Below the pieces are notes generated by a model. It saw only the letters and a list, made by a program, of their open reading frames with translations, was not told the origin of the DNA and ran no database searches. DNA of 25,825 nucleotides from JAIOPA01 sp046076045 (GTDB taxonomy: Bacteria; Eisenbacteria; RBG-16-71-46): assembly GCA_046076045.1 (NCBI GenBank), contig JBJTRI010000140.1:1-25825 (forward strand). The letters are read 5' to 3'. The position numbers were made by a program, and so were the translations under genes. Positions 1 to 7,241 of this stretch are shown one piece after another. The stretch's first letter is position 1, and each line of letters starts with the position of its first letter.

Positions 1-186
1 CCGGTGGCTGCGTCGTGGAACACGCGAGCAGCCAGTGCGCGGGTGCGCTTGTGGTTGCGCGATTCCCGGCCCGCGAGTGGGGGCGTGGGCACGGGCGATG
101 CTCTCCCCCAGTGGCCCGCGCGTGCGGGTCCCCACGCCGGATCCGCAGGGAGTGCGGGTCCCCTCTCGCTCGGAGCCACGAACCGG

Positions 187-1476
187 ATGTCGTTCCGCCC
201 GCGCCTCGCAGCCGTCGTCGTGATCGCACTCGTCCTCGCGAGTGCGGTGCCCGCGCGCGCCCAGGTCGGAGAGACCACGGTGACGCTGTCGTGGACCGCA
301 CCCGGCGACGACAGCACGACCGGTCGCGCGACGGCCTACGACCTGCGCTGGTCGCGCACCCCGATCGTCACGGTGGCCGACCATGCGGCGGCGACGTCGG
401 TCGCGGGCCTGCCCGCTCCGTCGCCGGCCGGGAGTCCCGAGACATACACCGTCGGTGGGCTGTTGCCCGGCACCGAGCACTGGTTCGCGCTCCGCACCGT
501 GGACGAGCGGGGGAACGTCTCGATCCTCTCGAACGTCGTCCGCGCGGTCACGCTGCCCTCGGCGGACGTCACGCCGCCGGCCCCGATCGCGCTGGTCCTG
601 GTCGCGGCGGGCGACACCGACGTGAGCGTGTCGTGGACCGACGTCGGTGACGACGGGCTGGACGGGATCGCCGCGGCGGTCGAGGTGCGCTGGTCGTACG
701 AGCCGATCACCGAGGCGAACTGGGATGCGGCCGTTCCGGTGGGTGGGCTGCCCGCGCCGGACGTGGCCGGATCGCCGCACACGCTCACCTTCGCGGGCAT
801 GGACCGCGACCGCGACCTGTGGGTGGCGGCGCGCGCGGTGGACGACGTGAACCGCCTCTCGCCGCTCGAGGGCTCGCTCGCCGTGCCGCGTCGTCTCGAC
901 ACCGCACCGCCGGCCGCGCCCGGCGGGCTCGCGCTCGCGCGCGTCGCGAACGGCGTGCGTCTCGCGTGGGACGACAACGCCGAGCCCGACCTCGCGGGCT
1001 ATCACGCCTACCGGTCGCCGTCCGCGACCGGACCGTTCGTGCGAGTGAGTGGCGCGCTCCTGTCCACGGCCACCTTCACCGACGCCGCTCCGCCCGACTC
1101 GGCGCGACTGTGGTACGCCGTCACCGCCGTGGACGCCTCGGGCAACGAGGGCGCACGCAGTGGGTCGGTCGCCATCGTGCTGCGCGCCGTCGCGGTCGGC
1201 GACTGGGCGATCGAGGCCCCGTGGCCGAACCCGAGCGCGACCGGACTCCCGGTGACGATCCCGATCCGCGTGCCCGCCGACGCCGTCGGTCGCGCCACGG
1301 TCGAGATCCAGGATGCGGCCGGTCAGCGCGTGCGCGTGCTCACCGTGAGCGATGTCACGCGCGTCGAGTGGGACGGTCGCAATGACGAAGGGCGCGTCAC
1401 CGCGCCCGGGCTGTACCGCGCGTGGTTGCGCGGGGACGGTCGTGCGCGCCTGACGCGCATCGTGAGGGTGCCGTGA
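187..1476 (+). CDS. Secreted FN3-repeat protein with FlgD-Ig-like C-terminal (sorting-type) domain
   Basis: 429 aa. The ATG at 187 is chosen because it opens a clear Sec signal peptide (residues 1-26, basic start, hydrophobic core, ending PARAQ); the frame is open further upstream to a GTG at 4, but those residues do not look like secreted protein. Three fibronectin type III-like repeats follow at about 27-122, 127-236 and 238-334, with typical LSW/VSW and Y/W strands. The last 95 residues (335-429) form a FlgD-Ig-like module with 'WPNPS' at its start and 'WDGRNDEG...PGLYR' near its end, the type seen at the C-termini of type IX-secreted or surface proteins in FCB-type bacteria. The stop overlaps the next gene's GTG (GTGA at 1473-1476), so it is probably co-translated with the PorV-like protein. 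Likely exported and perhaps surface-attached; its ligand is unknown. No good Shine-Dalgarno is seen before 187. Confidence 0.8.
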   Translation: MSFRPRLAAVVVIALVLASAVPARAQVGETTVTLSWTAPGDDSTTGRATAYDLRWSRTPIVTVADHAAATSVAGLPAPSPAGSPETYTVGGLLPGTEHWFALRTVDERGNVSILSNVVRAVTLPSADVTPPAPIALVLVAAGDTDVSVSWTDVGDDGLDGIAAAVEVRWSYEPITEANWDAAVPVGGLPAPDVAGSPHTLTFAGMDRDRDLWVAARAVDDVNRLSPLEGSLAVPRRLDTAPPAAPGGLALARVANGVRLAWDDNAEPDLAGYHAYRSPSATGPFVRVSGALLSTATFTDAAPPDSARLWYAVTAVDASGNEGARSGSVAIVLRAVAVGDWAIEAPWPNPSATGLPVTIPIRVPADAVGRATVEIQDAAGQRVRVLTVSDVTRVEWDGRNDEGRVTAPGLYRAWLRGDGRARLTRIVRVP

Positions 1477-3062
1477 CGGCGCGGCTCGTGATGCTCGTGT
1501 GCGGCGCGCTGGCGTGCGCACTCCCGGCGCGGGCCGCGACCAGCGTGGGGACCGCGCCCGCCGCGTTCCTCAACGTGGGCGCGGCGGCGTCGAGCGCCGG
1601 CATGGCGGGGGCCACGCTCGCGCTCGGCGACGGGCTCGCGGCCGCGGCGTGGAACCCGGCCGCGCTCGCGGCCGTGGACCGCACCGGCTTCGCGCTCGCG
1701 CACGCCCCGGCGCCGGCCGGTGCGTCGCACGACTGGCTCGCGACCGGTGGTCGCGGGGCGGGTGCGATGCGTTGGGGCCTGCAGGCCGTCGTGCAGCGGG
1801 AGTCCGGCATCGAGGGCCGCGACCCCGCGGGCAACCCGACCGGGGACCTCTCGGTCAGCGACCTCGCGCTCGCCCTGCGCGTGGCACATCCGCTCGGGCG
1901 CGCGATCGGCATCGGAGTGGGTGCGGAGTGGGTGACGGAGTCGCTCGCGGGCGTGAACGGCAGTGGACTCGCGTTCGAGGCTGGGGCCCGTGTGCGTTCG
2001 GGGTCGTTCGGGGCCGCGGTCGCGGCGCGTCACGTCGGGGGCGGCATCCGCTACGGGGGCACGCGCTACGACCTGCCCGCGGTGCTCGCGGCCGGGGTCG
2101 CATGGGACGACGTCGCGCGCGGTGCGCGCGTGGCGCTCGACCTGGAGTCCCCCACGCACGGTCGTCGCAGCGTGCGCGCGGGTGGCGAGTGGCGGTGGCG
2201 CGACCGGCTCGAGCTGCGCGCGGGTTGGCGCCAGATGCTCGAGTCGTCGTCCGACGACGCGCTCACCGGGGCGTCGTTCGGGCTCGGTGTCGCAGCGGGC
2301 CCGGCGTGGCTCGACTACGCGTTCACCCCTCAGGGTGACGAAGCGGCCGGTGCTCACCGCATCGGTCTGTCGTTCCGGGGCGCGAGCCGCGAAGCGCGTG
2401 CGAGCGAGACGTCGCCTGTACGCGAGCCCGCGGTCGCCGCGGTCGTGCGCCCGGAGTCGCCGCGTCCGGCGGTGGTGACCACGCGCGTGCCCGCACCTGC
2501 CGCTCCGCCCGTCACGCGCCCGGTCCCTGTGCCGACGGTGCCCGTCACGCGCCCGGTCCCTGTGCCGACGGTGCCCGTCGTGGTGCCCGCGCCGGTCCCG
2601 GTGCCGATCGCGGCCGAGGACCTCGTCGTGCTGCCCGAGCCCGCCACCGCGTCAGCGGCGGTCGTGGAGCGTGCGGTGACGGTGGGGCGCACGCCGCTCG
2701 CCCTGTCCTCGCGCACGGTAGTGCCGGTCGTGCCGCGGCCGGTCCCGCCGACCGTCGAGCCCGAACCGCGCGTGCCCGCCCCGACCATGGCCGCTGCGCA
2801 GACGCCGGTGGCACGCACGGCCGTCGCACCCGTGCCGAACCGCGCCGCTGCGGTCGAACCGCCGCCGAGCGTGGTGACGACGCCTGCGCCGCGGCCGAAG
2901 CAGGTCGCGGTGGGCGAGGGCGAGACGCTGGCCTCGCTCGCGGCGCGCTGGTCGGTCTCGGTGGCCGCGATGATGATGGAGAACGATCTCGTCAACACGC
3001 ACGTGCACTCGGGGCAGCGCCTGCGCCTGCCGCCCGCGTCGCGTCGTTCGGGGCGCGACTAG
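1473..3062 (+). CDS. PorV/PorQ-like outer-membrane protein with proline-rich linker and C-terminal LysM domain
   Basis: 529 aa from the GTG at 1473, which overlaps the upstream stop; an ATG at 1491 is the alternative. A signal peptide covers about residues 1-21 (ends PARA). Residues about 22-303 match the PorV/PorQ (UPF0164-like) pattern: 'FLNVGAAASSAGMAGA', then 'WNPAALA', then many alternating amphipathic strands and GLSF at the end. A proline/valine-rich linker of about 160 residues follows, with the unit PVTRPVPVPTV repeated. Residues about 476-520 are a LysM peptidoglycan-binding domain (GETLASLAARWSVS...SGQRLRLP). PorV is known as the outer-membrane shuttle that receives type IX cargo. 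Here the neighbouring gene encodes a protein with a sorting-like C-terminus, which fits a cargo/shuttle pair. The LysM could tether the barrel to peptidoglycan. The barrel assignment comes from motif recognition, not a search. Confidence 0.72.
   Translation: MTARLVMLVCGALACALPARAATSVGTAPAAFLNVGAAASSAGMAGATLALGDGLAAAAWNPAALAAVDRTGFALAHAPAPAGASHDWLATGGRGAGAMRWGLQAVVQRESGIEGRDPAGNPTGDLSVSDLALALRVAHPLGRAIGIGVGAEWVTESLAGVNGSGLAFEAGARVRSGSFGAAVAARHVGGGIRYGGTRYDLPAVLAAGVAWDDVARGARVALDLESPTHGRRSVRAGGEWRWRDRLELRAGWRQMLESSSDDALTGASFGLGVAAGPAWLDYAFTPQGDEAAGAHRIGLSFRGASREARASETSPVREPAVAAVVRPESPRPAVVTTRVPAPAAPPVTRPVPVPTVPVTRPVPVPTVPVVVPAPVPVPIAAEDLVVLPEPATASAAVVERAVTVGRTPLALSSRTVVPVVPRPVPPTVEPEPRVPAPTMAAAQTPVARTAVAPVPNRAAAVEPPPSVVTTPAPRPKQVAVGEGETLASLAARWSVSVAAMMMENDLVNTHVHSGQRLRLPPASRRSGRD
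2508..2573 (+). repeat. Two perfect 33-bp tandem repeats in the proline-rich linker
   Basis: Bases 2508-2540 and 2541-2573 are identical 33-mers encoding PVTRPVPVPTV, and a third copy starts and breaks off at 2574-2579. The repeat is in frame, so copy-number change would lengthen or shorten the linker between barrel and LysM without breaking the gene. Confidence 0.9.
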
Positions 3063-3433
3063 CGCCGCCCGAACACGAGGCCGGCGAGCGCGGCGAGCAA
3101 CCCGCCCGCGACCGAACCGGCGGCGTAGCCGATCGCCGCGGGCACCTGTCCCGCGCGCACGAGCGCGAGCGTCTCCCACGAGAACGCCGAGAACGTGGTG
3201 AAGCCGCCGAGCACGCCGGTCACGAGCAGCAGGCGCACGCCCGGCGCGAGCCCGTCGCGGCCCTCGGCCAGACCCAGCAGGGTGCCGATCGCGAACGAGC
3301 CGGCCAGGTTCACCGCGAGCGTGCCCCACGGGAACGTCAGCGTGCCGGTCGCGCGCGCCACCGCGCCGCTCAACCACCAGCGCAGCACGCTGCCCGTGGC
3401 GCCGCCCAGTGCGACGAGCAGCGCGTCCCTCAC
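3059..3433 (-). CDS. crcB: Fluoride ion channel CrcB/Fluc
   Basis: 124 aa, the normal size for this dual-topology fluoride exporter, with four hydrophobic segments. Family hallmarks are visible: 'GGATGSVLRWW' near the N-terminus, 'FPWGTLAVNLAGSF' with the conserved Asn42, and the 'GGFTTFSAFSWE' segment (77-87) holding the two channel phenylalanines (F81, F84) and the sodium-site backbone region. The start is GTG at 3433, overlapping the stop of the E1alpha gene (GTGA), so it is the last gene of the dehydrogenase operon. Its stop and the stop of the convergent PorV-like gene share the palindrome CTAG at 3059-3062. No fluoride riboswitch is seen upstream because it lies directly behind another CDS. 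Its place in this operon is unexpected. Confidence 0.93.
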   Translation of the reverse strand: MRDALLVALGGATGSVLRWWLSGAVARATGTLTFPWGTLAVNLAGSFAIGTLLGLAEGRDGLAPGVRLLLVTGVLGGFTTFSAFSWETLALVRAGQVPAAIGYAAGSVAGGLLAALAGLVFGRR

Positions 3434-4536
3434 AGCGGGAACGCGCCCTCGAACCGCGTGCCGAGCCCGAGCGCCTGCGCGTAGCGCATCTGCTCGCGCA
3501 GGTGGGGGGGCATCTCGGCGTACACGTCGGTGAAGATCGTCTCGATGCCCGGCGGCGGCAGGGCCTCGGCCTCGGTGATGGCGGCCGAGATCTCGGCATC
3601 GATCTCGGCGCTCCAGGTCGCGAGGTCGGCGTCGGTGAGCAGGCCCTTCGTGCGGAGCCAGTTGCCGAAGCGGGCCACCGGGTCGCGCTTCTCCCACGTG
3701 CGCACCAACTCGGGGTCGCGGTAGCGCGTCGGGTCGTCGCTCGACGAGTGACCGCCCATGCGGAACGTCACCGACTCGATGAACGTCGGTCCGCCGCCCG
3801 AGCGCGCGCGGTCCACGGCCTCGCGCATCGCGGCGATGACCGCGAGCAGGTCGTTGCCGTCCACGCGCACGCCGGGCATGCCGTAGGCCTCGGCCTTGAT
3901 CGCGATGCTGCTCGAGACGGTCTGGGCGGTGAGCGGCACCGAGATGGCCCACTGGTTGTTCTGGCAGAAGAACACGTTCGGCGTCCGCCACACGGCCGCG
4001 AAGTTCATCGCGGCGTGGAAGTCGCCGATGCTCGTGCCGCCGTCACCGATGTAGCCCACGCACACCGTGTCGTGGCCCTGCAGCTTGGCGGCGTAGGCCG
4101 CGCCCATGGCGTGCGGCAACTGGGTGCCGATGACGCTCGACCAGGCCACCGAGTTCACCTTGCGGTCGCTGAAGTGCATGGGCATCTGGCGGCCGATCAG
4201 CACGTCGCCGGAGTTGCCGATGAGCTGGCAGACGAACTCCTTCACCGTGGTGCCGCGCCACAGGCAGACGCCGGTCTCGCGCAGGGCGTGGAACACCCAG
4301 TCGGTCGGCTTGAGCGGATAGGCCGAGCCCGTGACCGAGGCCTCCTGGCCGGTCGCCATGCCGTAGAACCCGATGCGGCCCTGGCGCTGGAGCGACAGCA
4401 TGCGCTGGTCGAGCTGGCGCATCTTGAGCATGTGGCGGTGCATCGCGCGCAGGTCGGCGTCGGGCACCACCGGCGGCGGCGCGATCTCGCGGCCCTCGTC
4501 GTCGAGGACGCGGCGCAGGGTCTCGTCCACGCTCAC
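3430..4536 (-). CDS. 2-oxoacid dehydrogenase E1 component, alpha subunit (branched-chain type)
   Basis: 368 aa. This is the alpha half of the thiamine-diphosphate-dependent decarboxylase of a 2-oxoacid dehydrogenase complex. The ThDP/Mg motif runs from GDGG (164-167) to NN (193-194). The C-terminal loop 'GGHSSSDDPTRYRD' (262-274) resembles branched-chain 2-oxoacid dehydrogenase E1alpha more than pyruvate dehydrogenase, so the substrates are probably the keto acids of Val, Leu and Ile, giving branched acyl-CoA. The start is GTG at 4536, overlapping the E2 stop (GTGA) and preceded by the Shine-Dalgarno AAGGAG at 4549-4544. It works with the E1beta gene at 7028-6048, from which it is separated by two genes, an unusual order. 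Pyruvate or acetoin as substrate is not excluded. Confidence 0.92.
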   Translation of the reverse strand: MSVDETLRRVLDDEGREIAPPPVVPDADLRAMHRHMLKMRQLDQRMLSLQRQGRIGFYGMATGQEASVTGSAYPLKPTDWVFHALRETGVCLWRGTTVKEFVCQLIGNSGDVLIGRQMPMHFSDRKVNSVAWSSVIGTQLPHAMGAAYAAKLQGHDTVCVGYIGDGGTSIGDFHAAMNFAAVWRTPNVFFCQNNQWAISVPLTAQTVSSSIAIKAEAYGMPGVRVDGNDLLAVIAAMREAVDRARSGGGPTFIESVTFRMGGHSSSDDPTRYRDPELVRTWEKRDPVARFGNWLRTKGLLTDADLATWSAEIDAEISAAITEAEALPPPGIETIFTDVYAEMPPHLREQMRYAQALGLGTRFEGAFPL

Positions 4537-5735
4537 GACAGGTCTCCTTCCCCGAGCCAGCTCGAGGGCGTCTGCAGGCGCTCGACGAGCGCGTACAGGA
4601 AGTCGGCGCCGACCGCACCGTCCACCACGCGGTGGTCGAGCGACAGCGACAGGTTGCCGAGGTCGCGCGCGACGATCTGGCCGCGCACGACCGCGGGCTT
4701 CTTGGTGATCGCGTGCACCCCCAGGATGGCGACCTGCGGGTGGTGCAGGATGGGCGTGGCGAGCACGCCGCCCTTCGTACCGGTGCTGGTGACGGTGAAC
4801 GTGCCGCCCTGCAGCTCGTCGAGCTTGAGGTGGTGCTCGCGCGCCGCCTTGGCGAGCCGCTCGATCTCGCGCGCGAGCGCGAACAGCCCGAGGCGTTCGG
4901 CGTCGTGCACGATGGGCACCGTGAGGCCCTCGTCGGTATTCGTCGCGAGCCCGAGGTGGAAGCGCTTCTTGAGCACGATCTCGTGCGTGGCGTCGTCGAG
5001 CGAGGCGTTGAGGAGCGGGAACTCGCGCAGCACGCCGGGCAGTGCGCGGAACAGGTAGGCGAGGTAGGTGAGCTTCACGCCCGCCGCCTCGGCGCGCGCG
5101 GCCGCCTGCATGCGGTGCTCGACGAGCGCGGTGAAGTCACACTCGGCCACGAACGTGAACTGGGCCGCGGTCGAGAGCGAACGGCGCATGTGCTCGGCGA
5201 TGCGGCGGCGCAGTCCACGCAGCGGCATGCGCGTCTCGTCGTCGCTCGCGGACGGCGTCGCCGGGCTGCTCGGAGCCCCCGCGGCCGCCGCCTTCACGTC
5301 GTCCGCGGTGATGCGGCCACCGGGACCGCTGCCGGTGACGCGCTCGAGGGACACGCCGAGTTCCTTGGCGAGCGCGCGCACCGCGGGCGTCGCCTCGACT
5401 CGCGCGCTGTGGGCGGGTGCGGCCGGCGCCGAGCCCGACGCGGGTGCCGCGGGGGTGTGCGCGCCGTGCGCGGGTGCGGCCGGCGCCGGGGCGCCGCCCG
5501 CGACCGCGATCGAGACGAGCAGGTCGCCGACGGGCACCATCTGCCCGGCCTCGGCATGCAGTGCGGCGATCGTGCCGGTGCGCGGGCTCGGGATCTCGAC
5601 GGTCGCCTTGTCCGTCATGACCTCGACCAGCGGCTGGTCCTCCTTCACGGCATCACCCGGCTTCACGAGCCAGCGGACGATCTCGCCTTCGGCCACACCC
5701 TCGCCGATGTCCGGCAGCTTCAGGTCGTAGTTCAT
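4533..5735 (-). CDS. Dihydrolipoamide acyltransferase (E2) of 2-oxoacid dehydrogenase complex
   Basis: 400 aa, with complete E2 architecture. One lipoyl domain (about 1-78) carries the lipoylated Lys43 in 'MTDKATVEI'. An Ala/Pro/His-rich flexible linker follows, then a peripheral-subunit-binding domain (about 114-150, 'TPAVRALAKELGV...GPGGRITADDV'), another linker, and the catalytic acyltransferase domain from about 165 with the active-site 'DHRVVDG' (His368, Asp372). It transfers the acyl group from E1-bound ThDP to CoA. The ATG at 5735 is 7 nt after the stop of the ABM-like gene. A single lipoyl domain and the neighbouring branched-chain-type E1 suggest BkdB/BkdC-like function. No E3 (lipoamide dehydrogenase) gene is in the window, so E3 must be encoded elsewhere. 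Confidence 0.94.
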   Translation of the reverse strand: MNYDLKLPDIGEGVAEGEIVRWLVKPGDAVKEDQPLVEVMTDKATVEIPSPRTGTIAALHAEAGQMVPVGDLLVSIAVAGGAPAPAAPAHGAHTPAAPASGSAPAAPAHSARVEATPAVRALAKELGVSLERVTGSGPGGRITADDVKAAAAGAPSSPATPSASDDETRMPLRGLRRRIAEHMRRSLSTAAQFTFVAECDFTALVEHRMQAAARAEAAGVKLTYLAYLFRALPGVLREFPLLNASLDDATHEIVLKKRFHLGLATNTDEGLTVPIVHDAERLGLFALAREIERLAKAAREHHLKLDELQGGTFTVTSTGTKGGVLATPILHHPQVAILGVHAITKKPAVVRGQIVARDLGNLSLSLDHRVVDGAVGADFLYALVERLQTPSSWLGEGDLS

Positions 5736-5742
5736 GCGGGTC

Positions 5743-6045
5743 TCACTCCACGAAGGTGAAACGGCCGATGAGGTGCTCGGCCCGATGGGTGCGCTCGCCG
5801 CGCTCGGTGAGCGCGGCGTACTCGGTGGCGAACTCGCGCTTGAAGCCCTCGTACGAGGCGTCCGACATCCAGCGGTCCGACAGCACGTAGCGGTGCGGGT
5901 CCCGGGTGTCGCGCATGAGCGTGGTGCTCACGAACCCCGGGCTGCGGCGCAGCAACTCCACCCACGGACCGTCGGGCCGATGCAGGGCCTCGAACTCCTC
6001 GACCCGGTCGGGACGCGCCATGTACTCCCACACGATGAGCAGCAC
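5743..6045 (-). CDS. Small ABM-fold (antibiotic biosynthesis monooxygenase-like) protein
   Basis: 100 aa starting from GTG at 6045, only 2 nt after the E1beta stop. The pattern 'LLIVWEYMARPDRVEEFEALHRPDGPWVELLRRSPGF' (about 2-38, given here only as a region) followed by 'RYVLSDRWMSDASYEGF' is typical of the ferredoxin-like dimeric alpha+beta barrel fold of ABM/heme-degrading-like proteins: a first strand ending in xYxxxPxxxxEF, a P-G-F turn, and a second strand with W plus 'S...Y..F'. Such proteins may be small oxygenases or merely ligand-binding dimers, and the sequence does not settle the reaction. Its position inside the E1beta-E2-E1alpha cluster implies co-expression with the dehydrogenase and possibly a role in handling a metabolite. 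Function not assigned. Confidence 0.75.
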   Translation of the reverse strand: MLLIVWEYMARPDRVEEFEALHRPDGPWVELLRRSPGFVSTTLMRDTRDPHRYVLSDRWMSDASYEGFKREFATEYAALTERGERTHRAEHLIGRFTFVE

Positions 6046-6047
6046 GA

Positions 6048-7028
6048 TCAGTAGGCCATGACGTGCTCGATCGCGGCGAGCACGCGCTTGGCGTCGGGCA
6101 GGTAGGTGTGTTCGAGCGTGTAGGGGAACGGCGTGTCGTACCCGGTCACGCGCAGCACGGGCGCCTGCAGCGAGGTGAGGGCCTGCTCGGCGAGCAGCGC
6201 CGAGAGCTCGGCGCCGTAGCCGCAGGTGCGCGGCGCCTCGTGCAGGATGACGGCGCGCCCGGTGCGGCGCACGCTCTCCAGCACGGCCTCGTGGTCGAGC
6301 GGCAGCAGCGTTCGCAGGTCGAGCACCTCGACGCTCCAGCCGCGCGCGGAGGCCGCCTCGGCTGCTTCGACCGCGACCGGCACCATGGCCCCGTACGTGA
6401 GGACCGTGAGGTGCTCGCCCGCGCGCGCGGTGCGGGCCTTGCCGATCGGCACGGTGAACGCGCCCTCGGCCACGTCCTCCTTGATCTTGAGGTCGCGGTA
6501 GAGGCGCTTGGGCTCGAGCAGGATGACCGGGTCCTCGCCGCGCAGCGCCGAGAGCAGCAGACCCTTGGCATCCGACGGGGTGGACGGGATCACGACCTGC
6601 AGTCCCGTCGTGTGGCAGAAGTACGCCTCGGGGCTCTGCGAGTGGTAGAGCCCGCCGCGGATGCCGCCGCCGTAGGGCGCACGCACCACGACCGGGCAGG
6701 TGTACTGCCCGGCGGAGCGCCAGCGGAACTTGGCGAGCTCCGAGACGATCTGGTCGAACGCCGGGTAGATGAAGTCCACGAACTGGATCTCGGCCACGGG
6801 ACGCAGGCCGTAGAGCGCCATGCCGATGGCGCCTCCCACGATGCCGTTCTCGGCGAGAGGGGTGTCGAGCACGCGCTCGGCGCCGAATTCGGCCTGCAGG
6901 CCCTCGGTGACGCGGAACACGCCACCGTTCAGGCCCACGTCCTCGCCCAGCACCACCACGCGCGGGTCGTCGCGCAGGGCGATGCGCAGGGCATCGCTGA
7001 GGGCCTGGACCATGGTCATCTGGGGCAT
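6048..7028 (-). CDS. 2-oxoacid dehydrogenase E1 component, beta subunit (branched-chain type)
   Basis: 326 aa, full length for the family. Characteristic stretches are 'VVVLGEDVG' (ThDP-interacting region), 'RVLDTPLAENGIVGGAIGMA', 'YGGGIRGGLYHSQSPEAYF' and 'PVILLEPKRLYR'. The 'HSQSPEAYFCHTTGLQVVIPSTP' region resembles branched-chain E1beta. It pairs with the E1alpha subunit encoded at 4536-3430 to form the alpha2beta2 decarboxylase. The ATG at 7028 is preceded by GGAGG at 7040-7036 with a 7-nt gap, which supports this start over the in-frame Met4 and Met6. It is first in the operon, behind a cTAGnCT-type promoter at 7089-7060, and divergent from the manganese regulator gene. Confidence 0.93.
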   Translation of the reverse strand: MPQMTMVQALSDALRIALRDDPRVVVLGEDVGLNGGVFRVTEGLQAEFGAERVLDTPLAENGIVGGAIGMALYGLRPVAEIQFVDFIYPAFDQIVSELAKFRWRSAGQYTCPVVVRAPYGGGIRGGLYHSQSPEAYFCHTTGLQVVIPSTPSDAKGLLLSALRGEDPVILLEPKRLYRDLKIKEDVAEGAFTVPIGKARTARAGEHLTVLTYGAMVPVAVEAAEAASARGWSVEVLDLRTLLPLDHEAVLESVRRTGRAVILHEAPRTCGYGAELSALLAEQALTSLQAPVLRVTGYDTPFPYTLEHTYLPDAKRVLAAIEHVMAY

Positions 7029-7059
7029 CGGGGATCCTCCGGGAAGGTCGCGACGGGGG

Positions 7060-7089
7060 AGCCTAGCCGAGCCGCGACGGGACCGCCAA
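7060..7089 (-). promoter_or_regulatory. Candidate promoter of the dehydrogenase operon
   Basis: On the minus strand there is TTGGCG (7089-7084), an 18-bp gap and TAGGCT (7065-7060) as -35 and -10. Transcription would start near 7053, giving a leader of about 25 nt containing the GGAGG before the ATG at 7028. It shares the cTAGnCT -10 and 18-bp spacing with other promoters in the window. Confidence 0.5.
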
Positions 7090-7171
7090 ACCCCTGCACG
7101 GGCGCGTCCCGGTGGGGTGGCGGTGCGGACGTCCGCGCCGGCTTCGGGACGGGGCGCGGCCCCGCTGCGTC

Positions 7172-7187
7172 ATTAGTCTGGACAAAT
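7172..7187 (+). promoter_or_regulatory. Upstream operator-like half-palindrome, probable MntR site 1
   Basis: ATTAGTCTGGACAAAT matches the downstream site at 7194-7209 at 11 of 16 positions and starts exactly 22 bp before it, so both would face the same side of the DNA. It overlaps the -35 element of the mntR promoter. The TTAG...CTAA style resembles DtxR/IdeR/MntR-family operators. Confidence 0.5.
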
Positions 7188-7206
7188 CCGCTCGTTAGCC
7201 TAGACT
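7179..7206 (+). promoter_or_regulatory. Candidate mntR-mntH promoter
   Basis: TGGACA (7179-7184, one mismatch from TTGACA), a 16-bp gap, and TAGACT (7201-7206). The predicted transcript start is near 7213, giving a leader of about 30 nt before the ATG at 7242. Both elements are embedded in the two operator-like sites, so a bound regulator would block RNA polymerase. Confidence 0.55.
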
Positions 7207-7209
7207 AAC
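7194..7209 (+). promoter_or_regulatory. Core operator palindrome, probable MntR site 2
   Basis: GTTAGCCTAGACTAAC is a near-perfect inverted repeat (GTTAGnCTAGnCTAAC, one symmetric mismatch pair). It covers the -10 element just upstream of a DtxR/MntR-family gene, as expected for an autoregulatory metal-dependent repressor site. Confidence 0.6.
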
Positions 7210-7241
7210 GCTTCGGTCGTCCCGCCCCCCCGGAGTCCTCC

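Noticed and set aside
4..186. N-terminal extension of the FN3 protein to GTG at 4
   Set aside because: It would bury a good signal peptide at residue 62; the region also has a duplicated 12-mer, gtgcgggtcccc (122 and 152), more like upstream DNA.
3434..3991. N-terminal extension of crcB within the E1alpha gene
   Set aside because: The extra residues are an out-of-frame reading of E1alpha; 124 aa from GTG at 3433 is the normal Fluc length.
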